A stretch of DNA of 64,000 nt. It comes from Viscum album (taxonomy: Eukaryota; Streptophyta; Magnoliopsida; Santalales; Viscaceae). Below, one piece after another: positions 1 to 10,509 of the stretch. Every line of letters starts with the position of its first letter. The stretch's first letter is position 1. A model generated the notes under the pieces. It did no database searches, was not told where the DNA came from, and worked only from the letters and a program-made list of their open reading frames with translations. The DNA lies in assembly GCA_963277665.1 (NCBI GenBank), contig OY728165.1, positions 1,753,332,772 through 1,753,396,771 on the forward strand, given 5' to 3'. A program made the translations under genes and the position numbers.

Positions 1-1026
1 ACGGTGACTGAGACTATTTTCTACCATTATAAAATCATCGAAGCTTCCCTTAAAACCTTATAATAATATTTTCAAATTAAAATTTTTCTTTTATTATTAT
101 GTGACTTTGAAATGATTTCAAAAAAAGATATATTTCTCTCAAATAGTTTTGATTTTATCTATGTCAACAGACTTTTATGGATTTTAAGATTATTTGAAGT
201 TGATTTATTATGATACGAAACTTCCATATTGTATTGAAGGTTTTCTGATATGCTTGAATATGGATGTGTTATATTTATACCATTAACGGTTTATGGAGAA
301 CGTATTGACATTTCTTATTCTAGTTTTAATACGTATGTTTATGATATGTTTAAACCCTATTCATATGAGGAACGCATTAGACTTATTAAGTGACGGGTGG
401 AGCCTGCTATAGATCCTCAATGCATCGGTAGGTCTCATGAGACAAACTAGTGTCTTGGAAGAAGGCCTTGAAAAAATCTTATTTGTTGTCTAAGCACAAG
501 GCCTTGACTATGTGGTTATGATAGTCTGGAATTATGCATTCCATCTTTATGAAAGTGGTTTGTTGATATTTCATGTGATTATTCGACGAGTAGAATATCA
601 ATGTGAATAATTTAATGGAATTATTTCATTTTTATTTTTCCATATTATGCTGATTTTCATGTTTAAAAGGAGTTTGTTTTTGTTATACATTGCCTTAAAT
701 GTTTATGCTTATTTATGAATGTTTCCGCTATATTATTATCCTTACTGAGAATCTGACTTCACCCCTTTCTATGTTCTATAATTCCTAGGATGTGAAGAAG
801 TATTTTATGACTGACCTACAGGGATAGTCTGAGGGGATATGATTGTGGACTATGGAGAATATGTTGTTTTAGTTTTTCACTTTATGATGTAATGTAAGAC
901 TTATCAATGTATCTAGTGTTTCCAAGGCTACTAAACTAATTAGTATTTAGAGACTTGATCTTTTGTGATCACACCAATGCCATGTATTAGTGCACCGAAT
1001 TTGGGTAAATTGGTCGGGGTTCTACA
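1..1026 (+). repeat. 3' part of a plus-strand LTR, cut by the window edge
   Basis: The stretch has no coding potential. Its layout matches the downstream half of the element G LTR: a GGGTGG block followed by TCTCATGAGA near 398-450, then an ACTGAGAATCTGACTTCACC segment near 743 that parallels the TGAGAATTTGAGCTCACC segment of G near 30,212. It ends with GGGGTTCTACA, a typical LTR terminus, exactly where homology to the B array begins. The left end lies outside the window, so a solo LTR cannot be told from the 3' LTR of a whole element. Confidence 0.5.
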
Positions 1027-1066
1027 ATAAAATCTTAATAATTATATAATAAATATGTTGGAGACA
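1027..1066 (-). repeat. B array LTR0, 5'-most 40 bases only
   Basis: These 40 bases align with the right ends of LTR1 (20,627-20,666) and LTR2 (up to 38,862). Read on the minus strand, the LTR would start TGTCTCCAAC, directly after a purine tract. The rest of LTR0 is replaced by the plus-strand LTR at 1-1,026. Confidence 0.5.
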
Positions 1067-1082
1067 TGACTTTCCCCTTGGT
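1067..1082 (-). other. Polypurine tract of B internal region 1
   Basis: On the minus strand this reads CCAAGGGGAAAGTCA immediately before the LTR start TGTCTCC, the expected arrangement for plus-strand priming. The equivalent sites beside LTR1 (from 20,667) and LTR2 (from 38,863) are similar but more decayed. Confidence 0.5.
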
Positions 1083-1551
1083 AATTCTCTTGAAATTAAA
1101 GGGAGTAGTCTAAAAATGAGTGACCAAGGGATTATGATTTTGAGATAGGATTATTGGGTGATTATAAGGGAACAGTTTTAAGGAGTAATTCAATTAATGT
1201 ATGTGCTCTTGAAAGAGTGTACGTGATCCTCTTTTATAGATGAGGAAAATGGCACTTTTGGAAACACACTTTATAATTTAATAATTCCATATCACTATTC
1301 TATGATCAATGTGTGCAAAGATTAAAAATGATGTTATTTTTTGATATATCTTGGTCATGAAGGGAAAATCCCTTAATTAACACATAAGTGTTTATTATGT
1401 CATAGTTTTTTATTAACATGATTTTATACATTACTCTATCACTTTTATACAAGTTAACTGATTTTTAACTATTTGAATTTATGTTTTATAAAAAATATAA
1501 CACAACCATTATTACCAAATTACGGTGTGATGGAACTATATATAAAATATA

Positions 1552-1556
1552 TTTAA
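1552..1556. repeat. Target-site duplication of element F, left copy
   Basis: TTTAA lies directly left of F. The right copy at 14,361-14,365 is TTTTA, and the uninterrupted paralogue near 39,340 has TTTAG. One mismatch between the copies is acceptable for an old insertion. Confidence 0.5.
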
Positions 1557-4500
1557 TTTCATTACCCCTCCCTAGAATGTGTACATCTCCAAGATTGAAA
1601 TGTGAGAAGGGAGATAGTGATCCCCAAGCTCTGCCTCTAGTAGGCCCCAAGTTGGAGACTAGCACAAAGGGTATAGAAAACACACTAATGGGGGGCATTA
1701 CCTTCTATAAGAACACATGAGTAAGAGAGAGATAATACTAAAACCAAAAAACTGCAAGTCAGAGTGAAATATAAAATAAATCCCAAGTGCACAAATTTAA
1801 TTTCAGGAAAGAACTACTAAACTAAAAGGGAAAACATGAAGTACAAAGAGAAAGTACAACAAAAAACGACAACAATGCCCGAATAGCTCCAAAAACCCCA
1901 AGATCGTAGTAACTAGCATAATCTATGACCTTCTACAATTACTAGAAAAAAAATTATATATACGAATATTGAGTATAATATAATAGTCAGTAGGATCCTC
2001 CCCAGAGCCTCTCCAGCAAAAGTAAAAAAGCATGCAAAAGCACAGTAAAAAACAAGTGAATCTAAATAATCAAATAAAAAGGTATACTATGTTATCAAAA
2101 TCACCATGTACACTATCACCAATTTTCTCAAACAAGATTATATAATATAAAAATTAATATCAAGGGTACCCCACTACCACTTCCCACTAGTTTTCCTCTT
2201 TTCCTGAACATTTCATGCCCTAAGAATCTCTCTGTAAGAAAAATTTCCCACAGACACCGGGGTGAAGCACCACAACATGAAAATAATTAAATAGAACCAC
2301 AACATCGACTTAAAAAAAGTAACCAAGTAGTTTCTTGGATCCACTACAGCTAGAAAATCGTGTACCATTTGCCAGAAATTATACCTCAAGACATTACATC
2401 CCATACACCGAGTAAGGATCCTCAAGCCGTCATAACCTATACACGTTACACCTATATTAGTCCATATGAATCTATATCCGAAATATATGTGTGTGAATAT
2501 TCACAATCCAATACAGCCCTCTAGACACATATATGTGGAAAACTAACTACTGTGCCTATCAGCATTGGTAACTACCAAGAGGAGAGGGTAGGGCCAAAGG
2601 GGGTAGTCCACAATCCATATACTCATCGGATTATTGGGGAAACACTCAAATGGATCATACTACCTAAGGTTTATGTCTCCCTAACTGATGGGGTAGAGTA
2701 TCAGATAGAAACAGAAAAAGTTTAGAATATAAAATAACTCATAACCACACTATGGGAATAACATAGTATTAGTCTCTACTGCATCTATGGTCTATCGGAC
2801 TCCCGGGTACCACTACTAAGTATAGGTATCCTATAACAACACAACCTTTTAAAGAGCTACATTAGATTACTTTATCCATTTTTATCAGTTTCACTTTACG
2901 TTAATTTCTTTTTTAACCATTAATTAACTATTATTAATTCAAAAGTACATTTCATCAGCATCACACCGAAGTATCATGACCTATAGTAATTATAAAACCA
3001 AGTACACAGCTTCTCAAAAATATTACCTCGACAATGCATCCCTACAAGCTCCTTCCCCATGGGTTAGAATCATTTATTCAATAATTTATTAACACAATTG
3101 TTACTTTCCCATATTCCATGTAATTTTAGAAAAACATTCTTAGTTTCTAAACACAAGGGGGCTCAACACGGTGAGTATATGAACAACCTGTCAAGTCTTT
3201 TCAACCTCTAGTAGGAGAGTATTACCATCAAACCTCGAGAAGTTAAACATGGAAATCACATGGTATAACCCATGTGTGTTAACAACTTTTATAAGTATGG
3301 TAAGAAAGACCAATGTCTTTGATTAGTGGGTAAATTAATGAATATAAACAACTAACACGTTTCAATAGGCTTCTAATCATTCAGTAGCTGACCTATTTCA
3401 TCATCTATTTTGTCCTCCCTAAAACCCACATTCATAAACCAATTCAACTCACCACTCTAGGAATCAAATGTTTCCATAAAAAATGGGCCTCTATTCCCCT
3501 ACATATAACAATTACCAATTGGGCTCATACCAAAACACAAGAAGAAGGAAAAAAATCAACAAGAAACTGGGCTATCAGCCCCAAGCAGAAGGATCTTGGA
3601 CTTTACAAGCCTGAGGGTAACTCAGAAACCAACCAATAATTATCATTTATCAAAAAAATAGTTATTTATTCCAACATGAGTTAGCCAGTTCATTTCAGCA
3701 TTCATAACTGCATCCATTCGATCTTCAATAGTTTACAACAAGAACAACTAGATTGAAAAACTTGCCTCTATATCTTTATCCAATTACATAATGATTAATC
3801 CTCAATTTATGTAATTTACCAATTTCCATAAATAATGAAATTCTTATCAAATTCAAGAATAGATATCCCACTATCTGGAAAAAACAAGAGGCAATGACAT
3901 ATGATTGATATCAATTTATTTATCTAGTTCAAATATTTATTATGACAATTCAATGGTGATCCAGCTTGATAAAACATGCTAACTCTACAGTTGACCATAA
4001 AAAAACTGAGAAGCCACAAATTCCTTATCCCAAAGGGTTTCAGATACTCTTTTCATGAGAATAGTCTAACAAAATATATCATGATCACATCTCTTGGAGG
4101 ATTGCATCCACCTGAGGATGCGGAGACACCACCACACCATCCAACACCCAAGAAAACATTATTAGGAAAGTAGAGATCACTTTTCATAATAGTTCAAGGA
4201 GAAACATAAGTAGAGGAACCTATAATAACATCGGTAGATAGTAACTTATATTAGAGACCAATCGATAGTTCTTGGTTTTAATAAAACAGGGGAGGTCTTT
4301 CAGTAGGAATAACTTAAAGGGAAACCAATCCAAGGAGGAAAGTTTGATCACAAAACTCCTATGGAAATAAAAGAAATGTTCGACCGTCTCTCTCCAGGGA
4401 ATAGTAAGGATGAATAACGTATGAATATATATCATCCCCTTAGAATATTTAATGGAGTAGTGGTTTAAGGTATGATTAATTTTCGATTAATAGCGGTTTT

Positions 4501-5383
4501 TTTTAAACCATATGGTTTGACCAATTAAAAGCCTATTGCTTTAAAAAAATAAAAGAAATGATTTACTAACCATAAAATTGTTTCAAACCCACTTAAATAT
4601 GGCATTTAAATCATTTTATTTAAAGTAAATACCTTAAAATGGAAAACTGGAAAATATGGAATAAATTGGAAATTTCAAAAAGGAAATGGTATAGTTCGGG
4701 AAATCGTGTTCATGACACAATTTCGGTGCCACCATTTGGTGATACCATTTGTATTATAAAGATTCAATTCCACCATTTCTGTGCCACCATTTCTGTGCTA
4801 CCATTTCATGGAATAGTTTGGAAACATGGAAAATTAAGTGAAACCATTTCATTACACCATTTCATGAAACAATTTGGAAATTTTGAAAAGTAAGTGACAC
4901 CATTTCGTGAAACCGTTTCATTAAACACATTTGAAATTTGGAAAAGGAAAAGGAATTGTTTTGTGACACCATTTTGTGAAATTATTTTATGATATAATAT
5001 TAGAGTTTGTAAAAGTAAGTTACACTATTTTGTGACACTATTTCATGAAATAGTTTGGAAATCTATTAAAGGATGTTACACCATTTTGTGACACCATTTC
5101 ATGAAATAGTTTGTAAAATTTCAAAAAGAAGTGATACCATTTTGTGACACTATTTAATGAAATAGTTTGGGAAATTGGAAAAGGAAGTGAAAAAATTTTG
5201 TAACACCATTTAATGAAATAATTATGAAATTTGGAAAAGTAAGTGACATAGTTTCGTGACACCATTTCCTAATATAGTTATAAATTTGGAAAAGTATAGG
5301 GGATAAGTCACCTTGACGTCCCATAACACCTCAAACAAAAACATTTAGTAATGGAATGGACCAAATATGTCTGGGCCTTTATA
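1557..5383 (-). repeat. Element F 3' LTR
   Basis: It pairs with 10,510-14,360 from end to end. Examples are AAGGGAGATAGTGA near 1,607 and 10,560, the CACAAGGGGGCTCAA block near 3,150 and 12,110, and the GGATAAGTCACC block near 5,301 and 14,280. The minus-strand start has decayed to TATAAAGG (its partner has TGGTAACTC), and the end to GAAA in place of GACA. It holds a minisatellite at 4,717-5,290. Short open frames here are repeat artefacts. Confidence 0.85.
4717..5290. repeat. F 3' LTR minisatellite block
   Basis: About six degenerate copies of a 14-base unit (consensus near GCTACCATTTCTGT) are followed by roughly eight copies of a longer unit of about 45-60 bases. The longer unit is built from GTGACACCATTTCATGAAA plus a GTTTGGAAATTTGGAAAAGGAA spacer. 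The block corresponds to 13,676-14,275 in the other LTR, where the 14-base part is much longer. Confidence 0.85.
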
Positions 5384-5699
5384 TTAGATACCTGTCACAA
5401 CATTATCACCCTCAAGAAACCAAAACCAACTTTGATAGGAATAAGAAAAAGGGCTTCAAACAACCACCCTTTGAGATATCTATCAAGGTTATCACCACCA
5501 AAGAAGCTCAACCACTTCAAGAGGAACATGCAAAACCACCAAAAAAACAAAACTAGATACTAAACACTATCTCTCGGAAGATACCTATGAAAATAATGCA
5601 AGACACAAGAAACAAGAAAAACTCATATCCTAACCATGAAAGGCCTTCAACCATGAACCAAACAACATTAACAAAAAACTAAACTTTAAACTTGTCAGG
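5384..5699 (-). other. F 3' untranslated internal segment
   Basis: This is non-coding sequence between the end of pol and the 3' LTR. On the minus strand a G-rich stretch (TTGAGGGTGATAATG, near 5,400-5,415) may be the remnant polypurine tract. It lies about 20 bases from the LTR start, as a similar tract does in element D. Two overlapping plus-strand frames here resemble no protein I know and lie opposite pol, so I treat them as chance. Confidence 0.4.
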
Positions 5700-7080
5700 G
5701 TACTAACCGTGTATTTTCAGATCACATTCCCATGTACTCTCTTAAAAGCCACAATGTCTCTACAAGAAACAAACCAAGGGGATAACACACCCATGCAACA
5801 CCTTCTCCTAGCGGTCATGGATCTCTTCAGGCCGCTAATCAAAGGTCGCATCATCATCAACATAGATCTCTCCCCAATCAATGATGCGAGAGTCATCATG
5901 AAGATAACGATATACACGAGACACATGAAAAACATCTTGTAATAGACTCATCTATGGGGGAAGTGCTACCTGATACGCCATGCCTCTATCCTGAGCTAAC
6001 ACCTCGTAAGGCCCAATAAACTGGGAAGAAAGTTTACTCCCATGACCAAACCATTGTTGCCCACGATGGGGAGTCACCTTCAAAATCATGTGATCCTCAA
6101 AATCAAACTCCAAATGTCTCATCATATTATTGGCATTTTATTTTTGATGATCCAGTACTGATTTCATCCTCTCGTAAATCACCTAAACTATCAATGTCAT
6201 ATTCTATACTAGTTTTGGTCTGAGAATTGCTGACTCACCGACCCTAGTCCATCACAATGGTGAATTGAAAGTTCATCCATACAAGATGTTAAAAAACACC
6301 ATACTGATGGTGGAGTGAAAAATATATTATAAGTGAACTCCACCATGGGTAATGCCTGATCCATGAACCTCTAAAATATAGTGCAACATGTCTTCAAGAG
6401 TCTAGATAGTCCGCCCTGTTTGACCATTCGTCTGCGGATGAAAACTATTACAAAGACATTAATGAGAACTGAAAGCACTCTAGTGACCTCTCCAAAACCA
6501 TAAGGTAAAATGAGGATCTCTAAAGGGAATGATCATCCTTGGGACTCCCAGATGTCTCACCACCTCCTCCAGATACTACCTTGACAACACATCCCTTGAG
6601 ATCAATTCCTTGATTTCTATGATGTGGGATGATTTATGAACCAATACACTACCACCCATATAGAGTCATAGCCTCTCTAATCCTTTGGTAAAATAATAAC
6701 AATGTCAATCAAGATTGCATCCCACATACATTTGGGAATATCTTACCACTGGAGAAAGCCACAGGGAACAAAGTTCTCAACCTTCCCCTTCTGTAATTCC
6801 AATCATTGAGACACAATCTCTGTAACTACGTGCTTCGGTCTAGGCCACCAAAATAGACTCCTCAAGTCTCGGTACATATTTGTTACACTAAGATGCACCA
6901 CTAAAGAAAAACTATGGAACTCTCTAAGAACCATCTCACACATTTACAATGGAACAAAAATCCTTCCCTGACATAACACTCGTTGTTGTTCATCCTTAGA
7001 CCAACCATCAGGGGCATCACCACAAAAAAGTCGGTCTCCCCAAACCTCCACCTCAAGATCCCCCAACTAGGAAAATTATA
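5700..7080 (-). pseudogene. F integrase with chromodomain-like tail (broken)
   Basis: Minus-strand translation, with frameshifts and stops, gives gypsy integrase landmarks in order. The N-terminal zinc-binding segment appears as NMYRDLRSLFWWPRPKH near 6,850. The C-terminal segment appears as HLEFDFEDHMILKVTPH, KLSSQFIGPYEVL and LLQDVFHVSRVYRYL between 6,130 and 5,900. A chromodomain-like tail with RPEEI and EKVLHG then IPLV ends near 5,720. The core between about 6,770 and 6,200 is too decayed for me to place all three catalytic acidic residues. In an active element integrase inserts the cDNA, and the chromodomain directs it to heterochromatin. This copy cannot be functional. Confidence 0.7.
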
Positions 7081-8640
7081 CCTACTTCACCTATGAGGAT
7101 TGTACATTCATCATGAAAAGAAAACCTATTCCCCTGACTTCTCCCTTATCAAGATGCAATACTAAATGTTCTTCCATTACTCTTAAAAAATCACTAGATT
7201 CATGCACAACACCAATACACAACTTCTTACTCAGCACATCAGCTACAAAATTCCACTTTCCATATTTATACAAGATTTCAAGGTTGTATTCCTATAATAA
7301 CTCCATCCACAAGTGATTCCGCAATTTCCGGTCACATTGGGAGATAACATACCTCAGGCTCTTACGATCATTGAAAACTACAATGAACTAGCCAATGAGG
7401 TATTGTATCCATAACATCAGAGCAACCACCAGGGACTCCAAATCAAGATAATGGGTGGAATAATTACGTTCATAGATATTCAAGTACTGATACCCATAAT
7501 AAACAACTAATATTTTTTATATTAAAACAAAACCTAACCCCAGGTGTGAAGGATCAGAGAAAAAAATTAAAATGAACACCCTCTGTTGGAAGACAAATAA
7601 CTAGAGAACTAGCCAAACAATTCTTCAGATACTCGAAAGGTACGAGAAACTAGCCAATCCACATGAATTTTTGATCCTTCATGGTTAAAACTATCAGAGG
7701 AGTCTCATCCCAAGATAAATTGACTACAAACAACATATAATAGCCTATGAGACCAATAAAACTTCGCACCTCTTCCACTATCTTGGGGCCTTTCCAAGAC
7801 ACAACTGATTCTATCTTCTAAAAATCCATATATACCCCCAGTAAAGATAAATCATTCCCCAATAAATGTACTTCTCGATCCAGAACTGAAACTTAGACAA
7901 CTTCTCAAACAAATGTTATTGAAAAAAACTACAAAAATGGCATGAAGATGCTCTGCTTGTTCCCCCTCCGAAGTTTCGCACACAAGGATGTTGTCGATGA
8001 AATCCTCCATGAAATTATCTAGGAACCCTCGGAACATGGAGATCATCTATCCCATGATCTCATAGAGATCATTCATCAAACCGAACCAAATTACAATGAA
8101 CAAGTAATAACCATGACGACAATAGGAAGCAGTATTCATGATATCATCATCCTTCACACACATCTGATGATACCCTAACATCAAGTTGATATTCAAGAAC
8201 CAAATTTCACCATTAATTTGATTTAATGAATCATAAATCTAAAGAAGAGGGTATAAATTCTTCACTATCACTTTTTTATGCGATGATAGTCGATACACAA
8301 CTAAAAACATCCATCAACATTCTTTACAAGAAAAACTATTGCACCGCACAGTTACACACTCGAAAAACAAAAACCGAACTATTATAGACTATCGAGCTTT
8401 ATACGTAGCTCATGTATCCTGTAATGTGGCATAATATATGGAAACCTAGATATATAATATGATCCTAGCTATACCTTGATCCAAAAATAGATCTCTCTTT
8501 GAGGGGGTAATGCGATAACCTCTCCCGAAAAGACATGAGGGTACTCTTCTATGACCTAGGGAAACACCAACTACGGATCCTCTAATGAACGTAGAATCTA
8601 CTCAAACATCAAGAAAAACAAGGAGAGAACAATCCTATGA
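7081..8640 (-). pseudogene. F reverse transcriptase and RNase H (broken)
   Basis: Minus-strand frames match the gypsy RT palm: RGFLDNFMEDFIDNILV, then SEGEQAEHLHAIF, from an open stretch at 7,852-8,046. The catalytic pair normally written FIDDILV is FIDN here. The second codon is AAC (7,990-7,992), which a single G-to-A change from GAC explains, so the active site is lost. The end of RNase H is seen as YGKWNFVADVLSKK at 7,273-7,200, matching the family pattern YHPGKANVVADALSRK. Upstream RT sequence to about 8,640 is shifted and stop-ridden. Confidence 0.7.
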
Positions 8641-9010
8641 CACATTTGAGGGTCTCACTCAAAAATGAACACTACTGGATCTCTATAAATATCAAAGAAC
8701 TCCACCTACCTCCTAAAAAATCCACGATAGCCTGCACTGAATTCAACCAATCCATGTCGAGGATGAAAATCATATGGTTGTATTCATAAAAACTAGAAAT
8801 ATACCCAAGAGTTGTAATTCCCCTGTAGAATCTCTCAGTCTTTATATACTTCAAACAAGTAAGATCGACCTCCAACATGCGTAGTCAATGACAAGGGCAC
8901 TAGAAGCCTCTCTACCGCATATACCAAAGAAGGGAAAAGGGAAGATGATATGAAGAAGTGTGTTGTTCCTGAATCAAAAAAGGCATACAACCATGTAGAA
9001 AACATGCAAA
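8641..9010 (-). pseudogene. F aspartic protease remnant
   Basis: Minus-strand reading gives LYAFFDSGTTHFFISSS, the retropepsin active-site loop of plant gypsy elements, with the Asp-Ser-Gly triplet intact (codons at 8,975-8,967). About 70 residues on comes FILDMDWLNS (near 8,764-8,735), matching the conserved ILGMDWL motif between protease and RT. Reading frames shift between the two motifs. It would normally process the Gag-Pol polyprotein. Confidence 0.7.
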
Positions 9011-10200
9011 TGGTACTTCAAACGACGTCTTGCTCACATGGGATTGGAAATGATAATGAATGAAGCTGACTATGACCTCTATGACCCTAATGATGACCTC
9101 CACTGTGGTTGCGCTCTACTCCTTGAGGATAGGGAGTGTGCCGGGACTATCCTATGCCTTCCCCATATGCTCTATGTTTACCCAAAGTTGGTGCAACCTG
9201 ATGAAACTACCTTGGATAGAACTGCCTCAACAGAAGAACTAAAAGCAGAATACTTGACGCACGCTGACCTCTCAGAGAGGTCGATAACTGTCACTATTTA
9301 TGACCACAATCTACATATAAAAAACACACTCATGATCCCTTGGAATATTCCTGATTGATGACTCCCCTGGAGAAGCAAGATATTGGGGGCCAGGACCTAC
9401 CCCCTAACGAAAAAAAATCTTCTTCACTAAAAAATGGGTACCCCAGACAACAACTCTGGTTTCTGGGGAATTATAATAGATCCCTCTACTGACAATACAG
9501 TTCTTGATAAGTTCTTCTAGACGACCTCTTCCCTCTCCAAAACCTCAATATATGTCTTCAGTATAAATAGGGGTTCCTGGCACTAGATCTCTTGATGCAA
9601 AGCCTCCTCAAAATGCCTCGCCCATGGACTCCTCATCTAGAAAGAGGTCCAAATCATATCGTAGAAGGTTCCTAAAATAGAAATCATACTCTCTCACAAT
9701 ATATCTCTGCTATTGAAGGGTAAGAACCTCTTATAGATTGAACTCCTTTGCAGGTGAAGAAATAAACTTTACTATGAACTTGTCTCAAAACACCTCCCAT
9801 GAGATCACCGACTCCTCACAATCCCCAAGGAACAAAAACTTCCACTTCCTCATTTACCAAAACATCATCATGACAAAAAATTACACCTAATGCTCTTACA
9901 AATAAAGGATCAAACTGAAGGCTTTCTCAACCTCTTCCAACCGGACTTTCATGATTGCATATAAGATGGAGACCTCGTACTTTTCAGACTCAGGTGATGA
10001 AACTCTTAGAGTGTCTTCCACTAAGTGTCATCATCATCCACCTCAACCCTTTGGAGAACTACTGGAGAAACCTCCTAGATATATTTTGTGTGATCATGAA
10101 GTGGATTTCGACCTGGATCCATATCTGTAGATTAATAAACAATTAATGCTCCAAAATATAAAATATGGAATACTCAACATTAATTAATTAATTTTATCTT
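9011..10200 (-). pseudogene. F gag remnant
   Basis: Minus-strand reading of about 9,960-9,690 gives fragments of the plant retrotransposon gag domain: EEVEKAFSL, then VSWEVFRDKFIVKF, followed by PAKEFNL and REYDFYFRNL. These match the family pattern WDEFKxxFxxKYFPxxxRxxxxxEFxxLxQ, and several stops and frameshifts interrupt them. The nucleocapsid zinc knuckles expected at about 9,350-9,050 are not recognisable with confidence. The plus-strand open frame at 9,038-9,358 lies opposite this region and has no family resemblance. Confidence 0.55.
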
Positions 10201-10509
10201 TCATTAATTTTAGGATAACCCATCTACTTGTATACCCATTCAAACACATGGAGAAGGAAGAATGATGCATGATCCTTTACAATGTTTCTACAATACAACT
10301 AGTATCACCTCGTTTAGTTGTCACTAAAAATATAAATGTCCATTTATCAGATCAAAGAGGGACCCAAACACCAATTTATTAGCATGTCTCCATTTTTTAC
10401 TTCACTTACTAAACCTGGCTGACACTATTTTAATACAAACCCATGCAACCTCGCATGTTCCTAACACTAAACTCCATCCTATCACTCAAAATACCCTATA
10501 ATAACACTC
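10201..10509 (-). other. F leader between 5' LTR and gag
   Basis: This short AT-rich non-coding segment contains the primer binding site at its LTR-proximal edge. No conserved start codon for gag can be chosen. Confidence 0.45.
10496..10506 (-). other. F primer binding site (decayed)
   Basis: On the minus strand TGTTATTATAG lies three bases after the LTR end. It matches 8 of 11 positions of the tRNA-Met-type site TGGTATCAGAG seen intact in element G. Confidence 0.45.

Larger units (their letters stand above)
1067..1556 (-). mobile_element. B element internal region 1, 3' portion (split by F)
   Basis: This matches 20,667-21,150 and 38,863-39,340 along its whole length. Shared landmarks are CTTGAAATT near 1,090, a GGAAACAC/GAAACAACC block near 1,260, and the AACATAACnnnnATTACCA block near 1,500. 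It stops at 1,556, where element F begins, and homology resumes at 14,366. No ORF of note is present. In minus-strand terms it is the end of the internal region next to the polypurine tract. Confidence 0.6.

Noticed and set aside
5038..5265. 75-codon minus frame
   Set aside because: It lies entirely within the F LTR minisatellite and is repeat-encoded.
9038..9358. 106-codon plus frame with acidic composition
   Set aside because: It lies opposite the gag-protease junction of element F on the minus strand, with no independent support.
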